A program made the translations under genes and the position numbers. The notes under the pieces were generated by a model, which worked only from the letters and a program-made list of their open reading frames with translations, searched no databases and had not been told where the DNA came from. 64,000 nucleotides of DNA from Methyloprofundus sp. (GTDB lineage: Bacteria; Pseudomonadota; Gammaproteobacteria; Methylococcales; Methylomonadaceae), in the NCBI GenBank assembly GCA_016592635.1, contig AP023240.1, forward strand, positions 2,893,630 to 2,957,629, read 5' to 3'. Shown piece by piece: positions 53,875 through 62,091 of the stretch; within the stretch, counting starts at the first letter, position 1, and each line of letters starts with the position of its first letter.

Positions 53875-56603
53875 ATTGCTCTCAGCTCAGATAGGGGGTG
53901 CGGCCTACCAATATGGTAGCCTTGCACAAAATCAACACCCATATTATTTAATTCATCCAGTATTGCCTGATTTTCAACAAATTCAGCAATAGTCTGCTTG
54001 CCCATAACATGCCCAATTTCATTAATAGATTTAACCAACGCTAAGTCCACAGGGTCATCAATAATATCTTTGACAAAAATACCATCAATTTTCAAATAAT
54101 CTACTGGCAACTTTTTAAGATAGTCAAATGAAGACAAACCACTACCAAAATCATCAATAGAAAACCGGCAACCAACATACTTTAAGCGACTAATAAAATC
54201 AGAGGCTGCCGACAAATTAAAAATAGTGGCGGTTTCAGTAATTTCAAAACAAATATTTTTATAATGAATACCTGTCGCAGCGAACTCATTAAAAATAAAT
54301 TCCAACAACAACTCATCCCCTAGATTTTGCCCCGATAAATTAACTGAGAAAATGGTATTTTGCTGATACAAGTCAGGATTTTCTTTTATCCAGATAAAGG
54401 TATTATGAATCACCCAACGGTCAATTTTTTGCGCCAAATGGTAACGCTCAACAGTCGGAAGAAATGCTCCAGGCGAAATAATTTCATCATTGTCACCCAG
54501 CATTCTAATTAATATCTCATAGTGAGGCTCTAAATCAGCATGTAAAGGACTAATGATCTGTGCGTATAAAATAAAGCGATCATGATCCAAAGCATAATTA
54601 ATTTTGTTAACCCAGCTCATCTCTCCGTGATGTTGCTGCATATAATTATCATCATGCTGCAAGAACACATGCACTCTATTCCGTCCAGCATCTTTAGCAG
54701 CATAACAAGCCACATCTGCTTGTTTTAACACCTCTCCCACACCACCGCTTTGCTCTGAAATAGGTACTAAACCAATACTTACTCCAATTCGAAAACTCTG
54801 ATTATCCCAAGCAAACTGAAACTGAGCGACTGTTGCCAGCACCTTATCTGCAGTACGTCTTGCCTGATCTAATGAACAATGCTCCATCAAAACGGCAAAC
54901 TCATCCCCCCCTAAGCGCGCTAAAGTATCTCGATGTCGAATGCTTTGCTGCAAATGTTTACTTAATTGGCGCAACAACTCATCCCCTGCCGCATGCGAGC
55001 AACTATCATTCACAATCTTAAACTGATCTAAATCTAGAAAACACAAGGCATGTTGTGAGTTATTAGCATATGCAGTTTCCAAAACACGATCTAAACGTTG
55101 CTCAAAAGCTTGCCGATTCATTAAGCCAGTTAAAGCATCATGCTCAGCTTGGTAAGATAGCTTATCTGATAACTTACGAGCTGCCGTTACATCTTCCTGA
55201 ATGGCAACAAAATGGGTAATTTCTAAGGCATCATTTTTCACTGGCGCAATCGACTCTTGTGCCCAATAAAACTCACCATTTTTCTTCTTATTCTGTAAAA
55301 TCCCCCGCCACTCATTACCTGCTTTAATCGTCTCCCAAAGCTCTTTATACACTGATTCTGGCGTTTTACTTGCATTAAATATATCTGGCTTTTTGCCTAT
55401 TACTTCACCAGGAAAATACCCTGTCATCTCAGTAATTTTATGATTAACGTATTCAATGATACCTTCAGTATTAGTAATGACGACCAAATTCGGGCTATGC
55501 TCTACCGCCAAACTCAATTTTTTTAACTTTAATTCAATCTCTTTACGCTTACTAATATCAGTGGACATACCACAAACACCATACACCTTCCCCTCCTGAT
55601 CAAATAGAGGAAATTTAGTCGAAATATACGTATGCAAACCATCACGCTGCTCAACCACTTCTTCAAAATCAATATTATTTTTCCGTACTAAAACTTCCCT
55701 ATCATGTTCCCGTAATTTCTTGGCAATTTCATTAGGATGCACCACATAATCTGTCCGGCCTAACAACTCTTCATTACTAATATCAAATAACAACTCAAAT
55801 TGTCGATTAATAAATAAATATTTCCCTTCTAAATCTTTCAAATAAATACAGGCAGTCGCGTGATTTAAAATTGCCTCTAAAAGTTGCTGGCTTTCCGTTA
55901 TTTTTTGTTCGGATTGTTGCTGCGTTATGATCGCCCCTCGAACCACTCCTGAAGAACGAACGATGACAATACTCCACATAAATAACAGCGTAATACCCAA
56001 TATTGAAACACTCCACACCATACGATTAGAAGCCTCTTGCCCTATCATTTCAACATAGCTTGCAGAACGCTCATGTAAGCGCCTGAACTGCTCAACAGTA
56101 ATTTTAGCTTGTTGCAAATCTATATTAATGGCTGCCGACTCAATCCTTAATGCTGTTTCATTTTGAATTAATGTATTCAACAAAATCAATAGACTATGAT
56201 TAAGCCGCCGATAAGCTGCAAAAAAGCTGGCTGGATCTTGCCGAGCCTGCAATTCATCTAGTTTTGCCAATAAATCACCTAAGATTTTTCTTTGATACGA
56301 GAACTGAGTTTGAGCCTGCATATCAACGTTATACTCACTCATCATTTGCGCCATATACAGGCTAGCAATATCACCAGGAACACGCTGTCCGATATCACTT
56401 AACTCTTTCTCTAACTGATAGGCAATAAAGATACTTGGTAAATGATATTGACTACGTAGCTCTGCATTAAAAGCAATGAATTTCCATTGTTGCAGGATAA
56501 AAATTAAAAAGATACTCGCAAAAATAACACTCATCACAATCATATGATTAATAAGCGCAGGCAATTTAGCTAAACTGATTGACTTACTTTGCTTGGTTTT
56601 CAC
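53871..56603 (-). CDS. PAS-PAS-GGDEF-EAL c-di-GMP signalling protein
   Basis: About 910 residues. GTG at 56603 is preferred (GGGAG 7 bases before); TTG at 56630 is the alternative. Two membrane helices (about 20-40 and 195-215) flank a periplasmic region. Two PAS domains follow, then GGDEF with the intact motif RLGGDEF (565-569) and an RxxD inhibitory site just before it, then an EAL domain with EILIRM in place of EALIRW-like sequence. It may both make and break c-di-GMP. It overlaps the PhnD-like gene by 20 bases, so that lipoprotein is a likely sensory partner. Confidence 0.92.
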   Translation of the reverse strand: MKTKQSKSISLAKLPALINHMIVMSVIFASIFLIFILQQWKFIAFNAELRSQYHLPSIFIAYQLEKELSDIGQRVPGDIASLYMAQMMSEYNVDMQAQTQFSYQRKILGDLLAKLDELQARQDPASFFAAYRRLNHSLLILLNTLIQNETALRIESAAINIDLQQAKITVEQFRRLHERSASYVEMIGQEASNRMVWSVSILGITLLFMWSIVIVRSSGVVRGAIITQQQSEQKITESQQLLEAILNHATACIYLKDLEGKYLFINRQFELLFDISNEELLGRTDYVVHPNEIAKKLREHDREVLVRKNNIDFEEVVEQRDGLHTYISTKFPLFDQEGKVYGVCGMSTDISKRKEIELKLKKLSLAVEHSPNLVVITNTEGIIEYVNHKITEMTGYFPGEVIGKKPDIFNASKTPESVYKELWETIKAGNEWRGILQNKKKNGEFYWAQESIAPVKNDALEITHFVAIQEDVTAARKLSDKLSYQAEHDALTGLMNRQAFEQRLDRVLETAYANNSQHALCFLDLDQFKIVNDSCSHAAGDELLRQLSKHLQQSIRHRDTLARLGGDEFAVLMEHCSLDQARRTADKVLATVAQFQFAWDNQSFRIGVSIGLVPISEQSGGVGEVLKQADVACYAAKDAGRNRVHVFLQHDDNYMQQHHGEMSWVNKINYALDHDRFILYAQIISPLHADLEPHYEILIRMLGDNDEIISPGAFLPTVERYHLAQKIDRWVIHNTFIWIKENPDLYQQNTIFSVNLSGQNLGDELLLEFIFNEFAATGIHYKNICFEITETATIFNLSAASDFISRLKYVGCRFSIDDFGSGLSSFDYLKKLPVDYLKIDGIFVKDIIDDPVDLALVKSINEIGHVMGKQTIAEFVENQAILDELNNMGVDFVQGYHIGRPHPLSELRAI

Positions 56604-57483
56604 CGAGTCTCCCAGCTTGTTGCTTAGCAATTTTTCTTATTGGCTGAAAATCAGCCACTTTGGCAGGAAAATAATGGTGCGCACCGACAAGCTCAAGTAA
56701 TTTACGTTGCTGACGATCTTCAGGCGTTAGTTTAATAAAGGCTTCAATAATTTTTTGTTTTAATGCTTCAGGCAGTTGCTTTCTGGCAGCCCAAACATAA
56801 TTTGGATAGGAAGGGGTTGTCCAAATGACCTTTATTTGACTCCTGCTAACATGCTTTTCGCGTAACATTTTTTCCAAAATGATGGTATCAACCACTCCCA
56901 CTTCAACTTGTCCGTCTGCCACCCATTTTACAGTTAAATCATGCTTCCCTGAATAACGAACCTCAGAGAAAAATGCTTCAGGCATTATGCCCTGTGTTGA
57001 TAAAAAAAAACGCGGCATCAAATGTCCTGAAGTGGATAAGGCTGAACCAAAACTCAATGACTGACCCTGTAATTCTGAAATCTTAGCAGCATTATTACCA
57101 GCAGCAACAATAAAATCACTGCTAAAATGGAAATCCACATCACGCATCACTAACGGATCTGCCTGATCTTGCTCATAAGCCCGTACAAAAGCATAACCAC
57201 CAAATAGGGTTAAATCTATTTTCTGCTCATGAAACTTATCCAACTGCTCCTGATAATCGCTTAGTGGCACCCATTCGATAGATACTCCCAACTCTTTCTC
57301 TAAATAACTTAGCAAAGGTAAATAGGCTTGCTGAAAGTCCTCCTGCTCGTGAACAGGCTGTACTGCAATCCGCAATACCTGATATTCAGCAGAATCACCT
57401 TGATTAAAACACGCACTAAGCCCAAGGCTTGCTAATAAAGCAAGCGCCAAATAAAGAATGTACTTTATGTTTACACTATTCAT
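56584..57483 (-). CDS. PhnD-like periplasmic binding lipoprotein
   Basis: A 299-residue type-2 periplasmic binding protein with lipobox LGLSAC (C25). LRIAVQPVHEQEDFQQAYLPLLSYLEKEL and SFGSALSTSGHLMPRFFL match phosphate/phosphite/phosphonate-binding proteins. No ABC permease or ATPase gene lies nearby. The gene is followed, with a 20-base overlap, by a membrane GGDEF-EAL gene, so it probably senses a ligand for that enzyme rather than feeding a transporter. The ligand is unknown. Confidence 0.85.
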   Translation of the reverse strand: MNSVNIKYILYLALALLASLGLSACFNQGDSAEYQVLRIAVQPVHEQEDFQQAYLPLLSYLEKELGVSIEWVPLSDYQEQLDKFHEQKIDLTLFGGYAFVRAYEQDQADPLVMRDVDFHFSSDFIVAAGNNAAKISELQGQSLSFGSALSTSGHLMPRFFLSTQGIMPEAFFSEVRYSGKHDLTVKWVADGQVEVGVVDTIILEKMLREKHVSRSQIKVIWTTPSYPNYVWAARKQLPEALKQKIIEAFIKLTPEDRQQRKLLELVGAHHYFPAKVADFQPIRKIAKQQAGRLGENQAK

Positions 57484-57607
57484 AACTTACCTAGTAAACA
57501 TAAAGCTCAATATAAAAATAACCATTGCTGCATTATAGCTAAATGAAAAGTTTAAACATGAAGTTAAGCTCAATTTTGCTATATACTTCACTTTATTATC
57601 CAAGCAA

Positions 57608-58786
57608 ATGCAGTATCAACCCATGAATAAAAAAATTTATCCTCTCTTAATTGCCCAGTTTTTATCTGCTTTTGCTGACAATGCGATTTTATTTACTGTT
57701 ATTGCCATGGTAATGCAATCCACCAGCTTGGCAGCCTGGTATATTCCCGCCTTACAAAGCATGTTTCTCATTGCCTTTGTCATTTTTGCCCCTTGGGTTG
57801 GCGCACTTGCCGATCAACATGCAAAATCTTATATACTTATTATTGCTAATTTAATTAAAGCCGCTGGTGCAGCCCTATTACTTTTTGAGGTTGAGCCATT
57901 ACTTGCCTATGCCATAGTAGGCACCGGGGCTGCACTTTACAGCCCTGCAAAATACGGAATTTTACCTGAATTGGCACAACATAATTTATTAGTCAAAGCG
58001 AATAGCTGGATTGAAGGCTCCACTATTTTAGCCATATTATTAGGCATGGTACTGGGTGCCCAGCTGGCAGATCACTCAATACGCATAGCACTCATCAGCA
58101 TTATTGTTTTATTTTTCCTATCCGCGCTTATTACCCTATTAATTCCTGGAAAGTCATCTAGAACTGAGCAATCTACATGGCGGTTTGTCCAATTTGGACG
58201 TAATATAAAACACTTCTTAGCCACACCTCGCTCACGCTTTGCTATTCTGGGGGCTTCTATGTTTTGGCTAGCAGCAGCGACCTTACGCGTGATTTTAATT
58301 GCTTGGGCCCCCTTAATTTTACTCAGCAAAACTGCCAGCGAGATTGCACAACTCACCCTCTTCCTAGCAATAGGCATTATTATTGGTTCTGCGTTGGTTC
58401 CACGCATTATTCCACTGGAACATATTCGCCGTGCTCGTATTCCCGCAGGACTTATGGCCATTTTTATCATGTTACTTAGCGCAACTACCAATCTATGGGA
58501 AGCTCGCACAGCATTACTGATTATTGGCTGCGCAGGCGGAATGTTCATCGTACCGATTAATGCTGCGTTACAAGAAATTGGCCAACGAAGTATCGGTAGC
58601 GGCTCGGCAGTGGCTTTACAAAATTTCTTTCAAAATGTAGCTATGTTAATAGGCGTGGGGTGCTATACGTTTGCTAGCTCACTTGATATTGACCCTGTTA
58701 TTTCAATGCTAAGCTTAGGCATATTCACATTGCTAGTCACTTTGCTTATTTCTTATTGCCTCCCTGACACAAAAACAATTCATTAA
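57608..58786 (+). CDS. lplT: Lysophospholipid transporter LplT-like MFS protein
   Basis: A 392-residue membrane protein with about 12 helices. The start PLLIAQFLSAFADNAILFTVIAMVMQ is characteristic of LplT, and SPAKYGILPELAQHNLLVKANSWIEGSTI is the conserved cytoplasmic loop. LplT flips lysophospholipids inward for reacylation by Aas; no aas gene follows here. Start is ATG 57608 or, less likely, 57623. It ends before a terminator and a convergent TetR gene. Confidence 0.88.
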   Translation: MQYQPMNKKIYPLLIAQFLSAFADNAILFTVIAMVMQSTSLAAWYIPALQSMFLIAFVIFAPWVGALADQHAKSYILIIANLIKAAGAALLLFEVEPLLAYAIVGTGAALYSPAKYGILPELAQHNLLVKANSWIEGSTILAILLGMVLGAQLADHSIRIALISIIVLFFLSALITLLIPGKSSRTEQSTWRFVQFGRNIKHFLATPRSRFAILGASMFWLAAATLRVILIAWAPLILLSKTASEIAQLTLFLAIGIIIGSALVPRIIPLEHIRRARIPAGLMAIFIMLLSATTNLWEARTALLIIGCAGGMFIVPINAALQEIGQRSIGSGSAVALQNFFQNVAMLIGVGCYTFASSLDIDPVISMLSLGIFTLLVTLLISYCLPDTKTIH

Positions 58787-58859
58787 AAACTTGCTCAATA
58801 TAACAGCAGTAAAAAACGGCAGCCATGCAAGAGGCTGTACAATCAAGACTAAGAATTTT

Positions 58860-58889
58860 ATAAAACCTGACACTAACACCAGGCTTTAT
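58860..58889. terminator. Terminator between lplT and TetR gene
   Basis: A 10-base inverted repeat with one mismatch (58860-58869 with 58880-58889) around a 10-base loop lies between convergent genes and has A/T-rich flanks on both sides. Confidence 0.6.
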
Positions 58890-58904
58890 TATATCCCCCA
58901 TTTT

Positions 58905-59504
58905 TTAATTTTGCTGCCAACCGCGCAAATAGCAATTAACGAGCAATACTAGTTCTTCTCGAACCTCTACAAGGTATGCTGGTGATTGCTTATGTATAAT
59001 TGACTGCATACAAATGCCCTGAATAGCTTTATTCAAGGCTTGGGCAGCTTGCTGTATCTGTAAATCTGTGTGTTCTGATGTTAACCCTTGCAATTGCATG
59101 CTGAAAAGCACAACAACCGCCTCACACTCTTGCCAATACCAATCAGGGATATTCTCACCCACCGGCAACTGGTGCTCAAATAACATACGCCACAAACCTA
59201 TATTCCCTACTGAAAACTCAAGATACGCCAAAGCAATATTTTCAATGTTATTGGCTGTGGACTTAGATTGCTCAACTGCCTTAAGGTGCTCCAGCATTTT
59301 CTGCCAAGTCCGAGCTTTAATATGCATATTTAAATCATTCATATTGCTGAAAACCATATAGATACTACCTACTGTATAACCTATATCTGCTGCAATCTTG
59401 CGCACTTTTAATGCCGAAAATCCCTGTTCTTGAATAATCTCCTCTGCTGCATTTAACACCATTTGCTTTATTTGCTCACGACTATGTTCACTGCGCCTTG
59501 CCAT
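58905..59504 (-). CDS. TetR-family transcriptional regulator
   Basis: A 199-residue regulator. The DNA-binding helix-turn-helix is in residues 10-60: NAAEEIIQEQGFSALKVRKIAADIGYTVGSIYMVFSNMNDL. The ligand domain resembles WHG/TetR_C family members. It is divergent from the Nudix gene with a 91-base gap, so it may control that gene, itself or the nearby operon. The ligand is unknown. No clear palindromic operator was found in the gap. Confidence 0.88.
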   Translation of the reverse strand: MARRSEHSREQIKQMVLNAAEEIIQEQGFSALKVRKIAADIGYTVGSIYMVFSNMNDLNMHIKARTWQKMLEHLKAVEQSKSTANNIENIALAYLEFSVGNIGLWRMLFEHQLPVGENIPDWYWQECEAVVVLFSMQLQGLTSEHTDLQIQQAAQALNKAIQGICMQSIIHKQSPAYLVEVREELVLLVNCYLRGWQQN

Positions 59505-59595
59505 AATACTTCCCTATTTTATTGTGATTGCTTTAGAATACCCTATAAGTGTAGTAGGCTAAACCCCTTATCATTCGTTTTTTGTTTGGAGCACC

Positions 59596-60105
59596 ATGAA
59601 CTCGGAACTCATCCCTGTCGTCAATGAGCATGATATTTTCATTGAAAACCGACCTCGCAAAGAAGTCCATCGACTTGGGCTACGCCATAGAGCCGTACAT
59701 ATTCTAGTCTTTAATGATATGGGAGAGCTTTTCTTACAAAAACGCTCACTAACAAAAGACATCAATGCTGGCCTTTGGGATACTTCTGCAGCAGGGCATG
59801 TTGATGCAAATGAAAGTTATGATGTCTGCGCTCATAGAGAAACGATTGAAGAATTAGGTGTCTGTGTTGATGAAACACTGACCTATATATGTAAAATCAC
59901 AGCAAAACCTGAAACAGGCATGGAATTCGTACAAATTTATCGCTGCCAGCATAACGGCCCCTTTACCCTTGAAGCAGCCGAAATAGATGATGGCCAATGG
60001 TTTTCAATAACCGACATTTCACAACGAGTCGCTAATAACGACCCTTCACTTACTGACACCTTCAAGACATTATGGCTAAAATTTAGAAAATTAGGTCATG
60101 CATAG
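59596..60105 (+). CDS. Nudix hydrolase (YfcD-like)
   Basis: A 169-residue Nudix protein. The box covers residues 67-89 with G67, E73 and RETIEELGV intact. The N-terminal stretch (VVNEHDIFIENRPRKEVHRLGLRHRAVHILVFN) and LQKRSLTKDINAGLWDTSAAGHVD match the YfcD/isopentenyl-diphosphate-isomerase-like subgroup. The substrate is unknown. TTTGGAG precedes the start. It overlaps the Nif3-family gene by eight bases. Confidence 0.88.
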   Translation: MNSELIPVVNEHDIFIENRPRKEVHRLGLRHRAVHILVFNDMGELFLQKRSLTKDINAGLWDTSAAGHVDANESYDVCAHRETIEELGVCVDETLTYICKITAKPETGMEFVQIYRCQHNGPFTLEAAEIDDGQWFSITDISQRVANNDPSLTDTFKTLWLKFRKLGHA

Positions 60106-60859
60106 AACTGAATTAGAAGACACATTAAGCACATTACTTTCTCCCACAAGTTTTCAAGATTATTGCCCAAACGGTCTACAAATTGAAGGCTTGGAAACAA
60201 TCAGTAAAGTTGCCTTTGCAGTCTCTGCAACACGCGCATCAATTACAGAAGCAATTGCCTCTGGTGCTGATACTTTAATTGTTCATCACGGTTTATTTTG
60301 GCATTTTCATGGCGCTCGTACACTAACAGGTAATTTTGCCAAGCGTATTATGCCGCTGGTACAACATAATATCAATTTGTTTGCTTATCACTTGCCTTTA
60401 GATGCTCACCCCAAAGTTGGCAATGCTGCGGTGTTAGGCAGACTTATCGATTGCCATCAACAACGCCCATTTGGCGATTATAAAGGCAGCCCTACCGGCA
60501 TAGAAGGCCTGTTTGCACACCCCACCTCAGCCAAAGATTTAAGCCAACTATTGAGTTCTGTATTAAACCATCAAGTCATTTTGGCAAGCCCCGATGAAAA
60601 CCAACTAATCGAATCAGTTGGCATTATTACCGGCGGCGCTAACAGCGACTGGGCACTAGCAAAAAAATCAGGACTAGATGCTTATATTACCGGAGAAATA
60701 TCTGAACATGATTGGCATGAGAGCCAAGAAAATGACATTCATATGTTTGCTGGTGGTCACCATGCAACCGAAAAATTTGGTATTCAGGCATTAATGCAAT
60801 ATATCAATACCCAATATAAATTAGATTGCATATTCATTGATAGCACCAACCCTGCATAA
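60098..60859 (+). CDS. Nif3-like dinuclear metal-centre protein (YbgI)
   Basis: A 253-residue Nif3/YbgI homologue. Metal-binding motifs are VHHGLFWHFHG, YHLPLDAHPKVGNA, and GGHHATEKFG near the C-terminus. The family forms hexameric rings with a dinuclear metal site and is often annotated as GTP cyclohydrolase I type 2, though the reaction is uncertain. It is the second gene of a pair with the Nudix gene, separated from the PEP-CTERM gene by a strong terminator. Confidence 0.9.
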   Translation: MHRTELEDTLSTLLSPTSFQDYCPNGLQIEGLETISKVAFAVSATRASITEAIASGADTLIVHHGLFWHFHGARTLTGNFAKRIMPLVQHNINLFAYHLPLDAHPKVGNAAVLGRLIDCHQQRPFGDYKGSPTGIEGLFAHPTSAKDLSQLLSSVLNHQVILASPDENQLIESVGIITGGANSDWALAKKSGLDAYITGEISEHDWHESQENDIHMFAGGHHATEKFGIQALMQYINTQYKLDCIFIDSTNPA

Positions 60860-60919
60860 CCTATTGGTAAATTAAACTGACACCTTATACTCTAAATTAA
60901 TTAAAAGCTAAGCCACAAA

Positions 60920-60952
60920 AAAGCCGCTACTATTTCAAATAGCAGCGGCTTT
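60920..60952. terminator. Bidirectional terminator between nif3-like and PEP-CTERM genes
   Basis: A 16-base inverted repeat with one mismatch (60920-60935 with 60937-60952) is flanked by an A-run on one side and T-rich sequence on the other, between convergent genes. Confidence 0.85.
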
Positions 60953-61029
60953 ATCTGACTGTTTTTTAATCTACAAGCTCTTCTATTAAATTAAAAAGAA
61001 GTAGATTTATAATAAAAACACACCTAACC

Positions 61030-61836
61030 TTAAGCGGCCTTTCTACGTAACAATCTAGAACTGAAGCCTAACAAACTTAGCCCCAACAAAGCTAAAGTAG
61101 TTGGCTCTGGAACTGTATCTGCTTTAAACTGACCATTACCCGATTGAGAATAAAGTGGTCTGGCTGCTGTAAAAAAAGCACTGGCACCATACTGTGCATC
61201 AAAACCACCAGGCTGACTGCCACCTATAAAATAAGAAGCAGCTAACCCACCTGTTACAGTTTGCAAAGAGTTCACAAAACCACTCTCAACTGTTCCCTGA
61301 AAATCAAACGTATCAAAACCCAACGATAACCATAACTCTCCATCAGCCGCAGCATCAACATCTGCTTGGTTGCTTGCATCACTGGGCCAAGGGTAATCGC
61401 CAGGTGGTATAAAATCGACATAAATATTAATAAAAGCACTACTTAAATCAAACAGAGGTAGAGGAGCCAAGGGATCAGTCACATCAAACCCTGCAAGCAA
61501 CACACCTCCAAAAACAGTAGTTAATTCACATCCAGGGCAAAATACAGCGGGACCTGTCCCGTTGATAGAATAAACCTCACCTACCCCTGTTAAAGTACTA
61601 TTTCCAACTAGCAAGCCTCCTGGAACACTTTGAGCTGCACCAAAGTCTGGTGCTAAATTTACCCCACTCCCTATTGCATCAGCACTAGAGGTATACCATT
61701 GAGTAAAATTAAACTGCATTGCAAAATCATCAACATCATTTGGGTTCCAATGAACGCCTCCTGCACTTGCTGCAATAGCTCCTGAACTTACCCCAAGTAA
61801 ACCAACAACCCCCACTGCTTTAATCATATTGTTCAT
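61030..61836 (-). CDS. PEP-CTERM sorting-domain protein
   Basis: A 268-residue exported protein. The N-terminus is a signal peptide ending in GAIAA. The C-terminal 27 residues are a textbook PEP-CTERM tail: VPEP at 242-245, a hydrophobic helix, then an RLLRRKA basic end. Exosortase cuts this tail and the protein is exported with or attached to the exopolysaccharide. The mature domain is Gly/Asp-rich without a recognised fold; two cysteines occur in FCPGC. AAGGGG precedes the start. It is a substrate for the exosortase A system whose polysaccharide locus lies 21 kb away. Confidence 0.9.
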   Translation of the reverse strand: MNNMIKAVGVVGLLGVSSGAIAASAGGVHWNPNDVDDFAMQFNFTQWYTSSADAIGSGVNLAPDFGAAQSVPGGLLVGNSTLTGVGEVYSINGTGPAVFCPGCELTTVFGGVLLAGFDVTDPLAPLPLFDLSSAFINIYVDFIPPGDYPWPSDASNQADVDAAADGELWLSLGFDTFDFQGTVESGFVNSLQTVTGGLAASYFIGGSQPGGFDAQYGASAFFTAARPLYSQSGNGQFKADTVPEPTTLALLGLSLLGFSSRLLRRKAA

Positions 61837-61878
61837 AATTACTGCCCCTTCAAATCAAATAAAATCTCAACTAATAAA

Positions 61879-61897
61879 CATACATTAATCATGCCAA
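61879..61897 (-). promoter_or_regulatory. Possible sigma-54-type promoter of the PEP-CTERM gene
   Basis: On the minus strand TGGCATG is followed 4 bases later by ATGTA, close to the sigma-54 consensus TGGCACG-N4-TTGCA, though the -12 half is poor. It lies about 45-60 bases before the start codon. PEP-CTERM genes are often controlled by sigma-54 with PrsK/PrsR, which gives the site some plausibility. Confidence 0.35.
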
Positions 61898-62091
61898 AAA
61901 AAAACAACTCAGTACAGCCCCTTGAAAATTCATATAAAATAAAATAACCCTCTAATGAAATAGCATAAAAAATATTTTTCTGTAAAAAAAACTGACACTA
62001 TTTCTTGCAAAAGATGCCATCAAAATCAATATTTTATTGCCTAATCACTGCTATAATTCTAAAAAACTTTAACTACCCTAATAAAAACAAT

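Noticed and set aside
56584..57483. Phosphonate ABC transporter
   Set aside because: Only the binding protein is present; no ATPase or permease gene is adjacent, and the next gene encodes a c-di-GMP enzyme.
58072..58548. A 158-residue open frame on the minus strand inside lplT
   Set aside because: It is fully antisense to a well-supported membrane protein gene and shows no recognisable domain.
59505..59595. TetR operator between the regulator and the Nudix gene
   Set aside because: No convincing palindrome could be found by eye in this 91-base gap.
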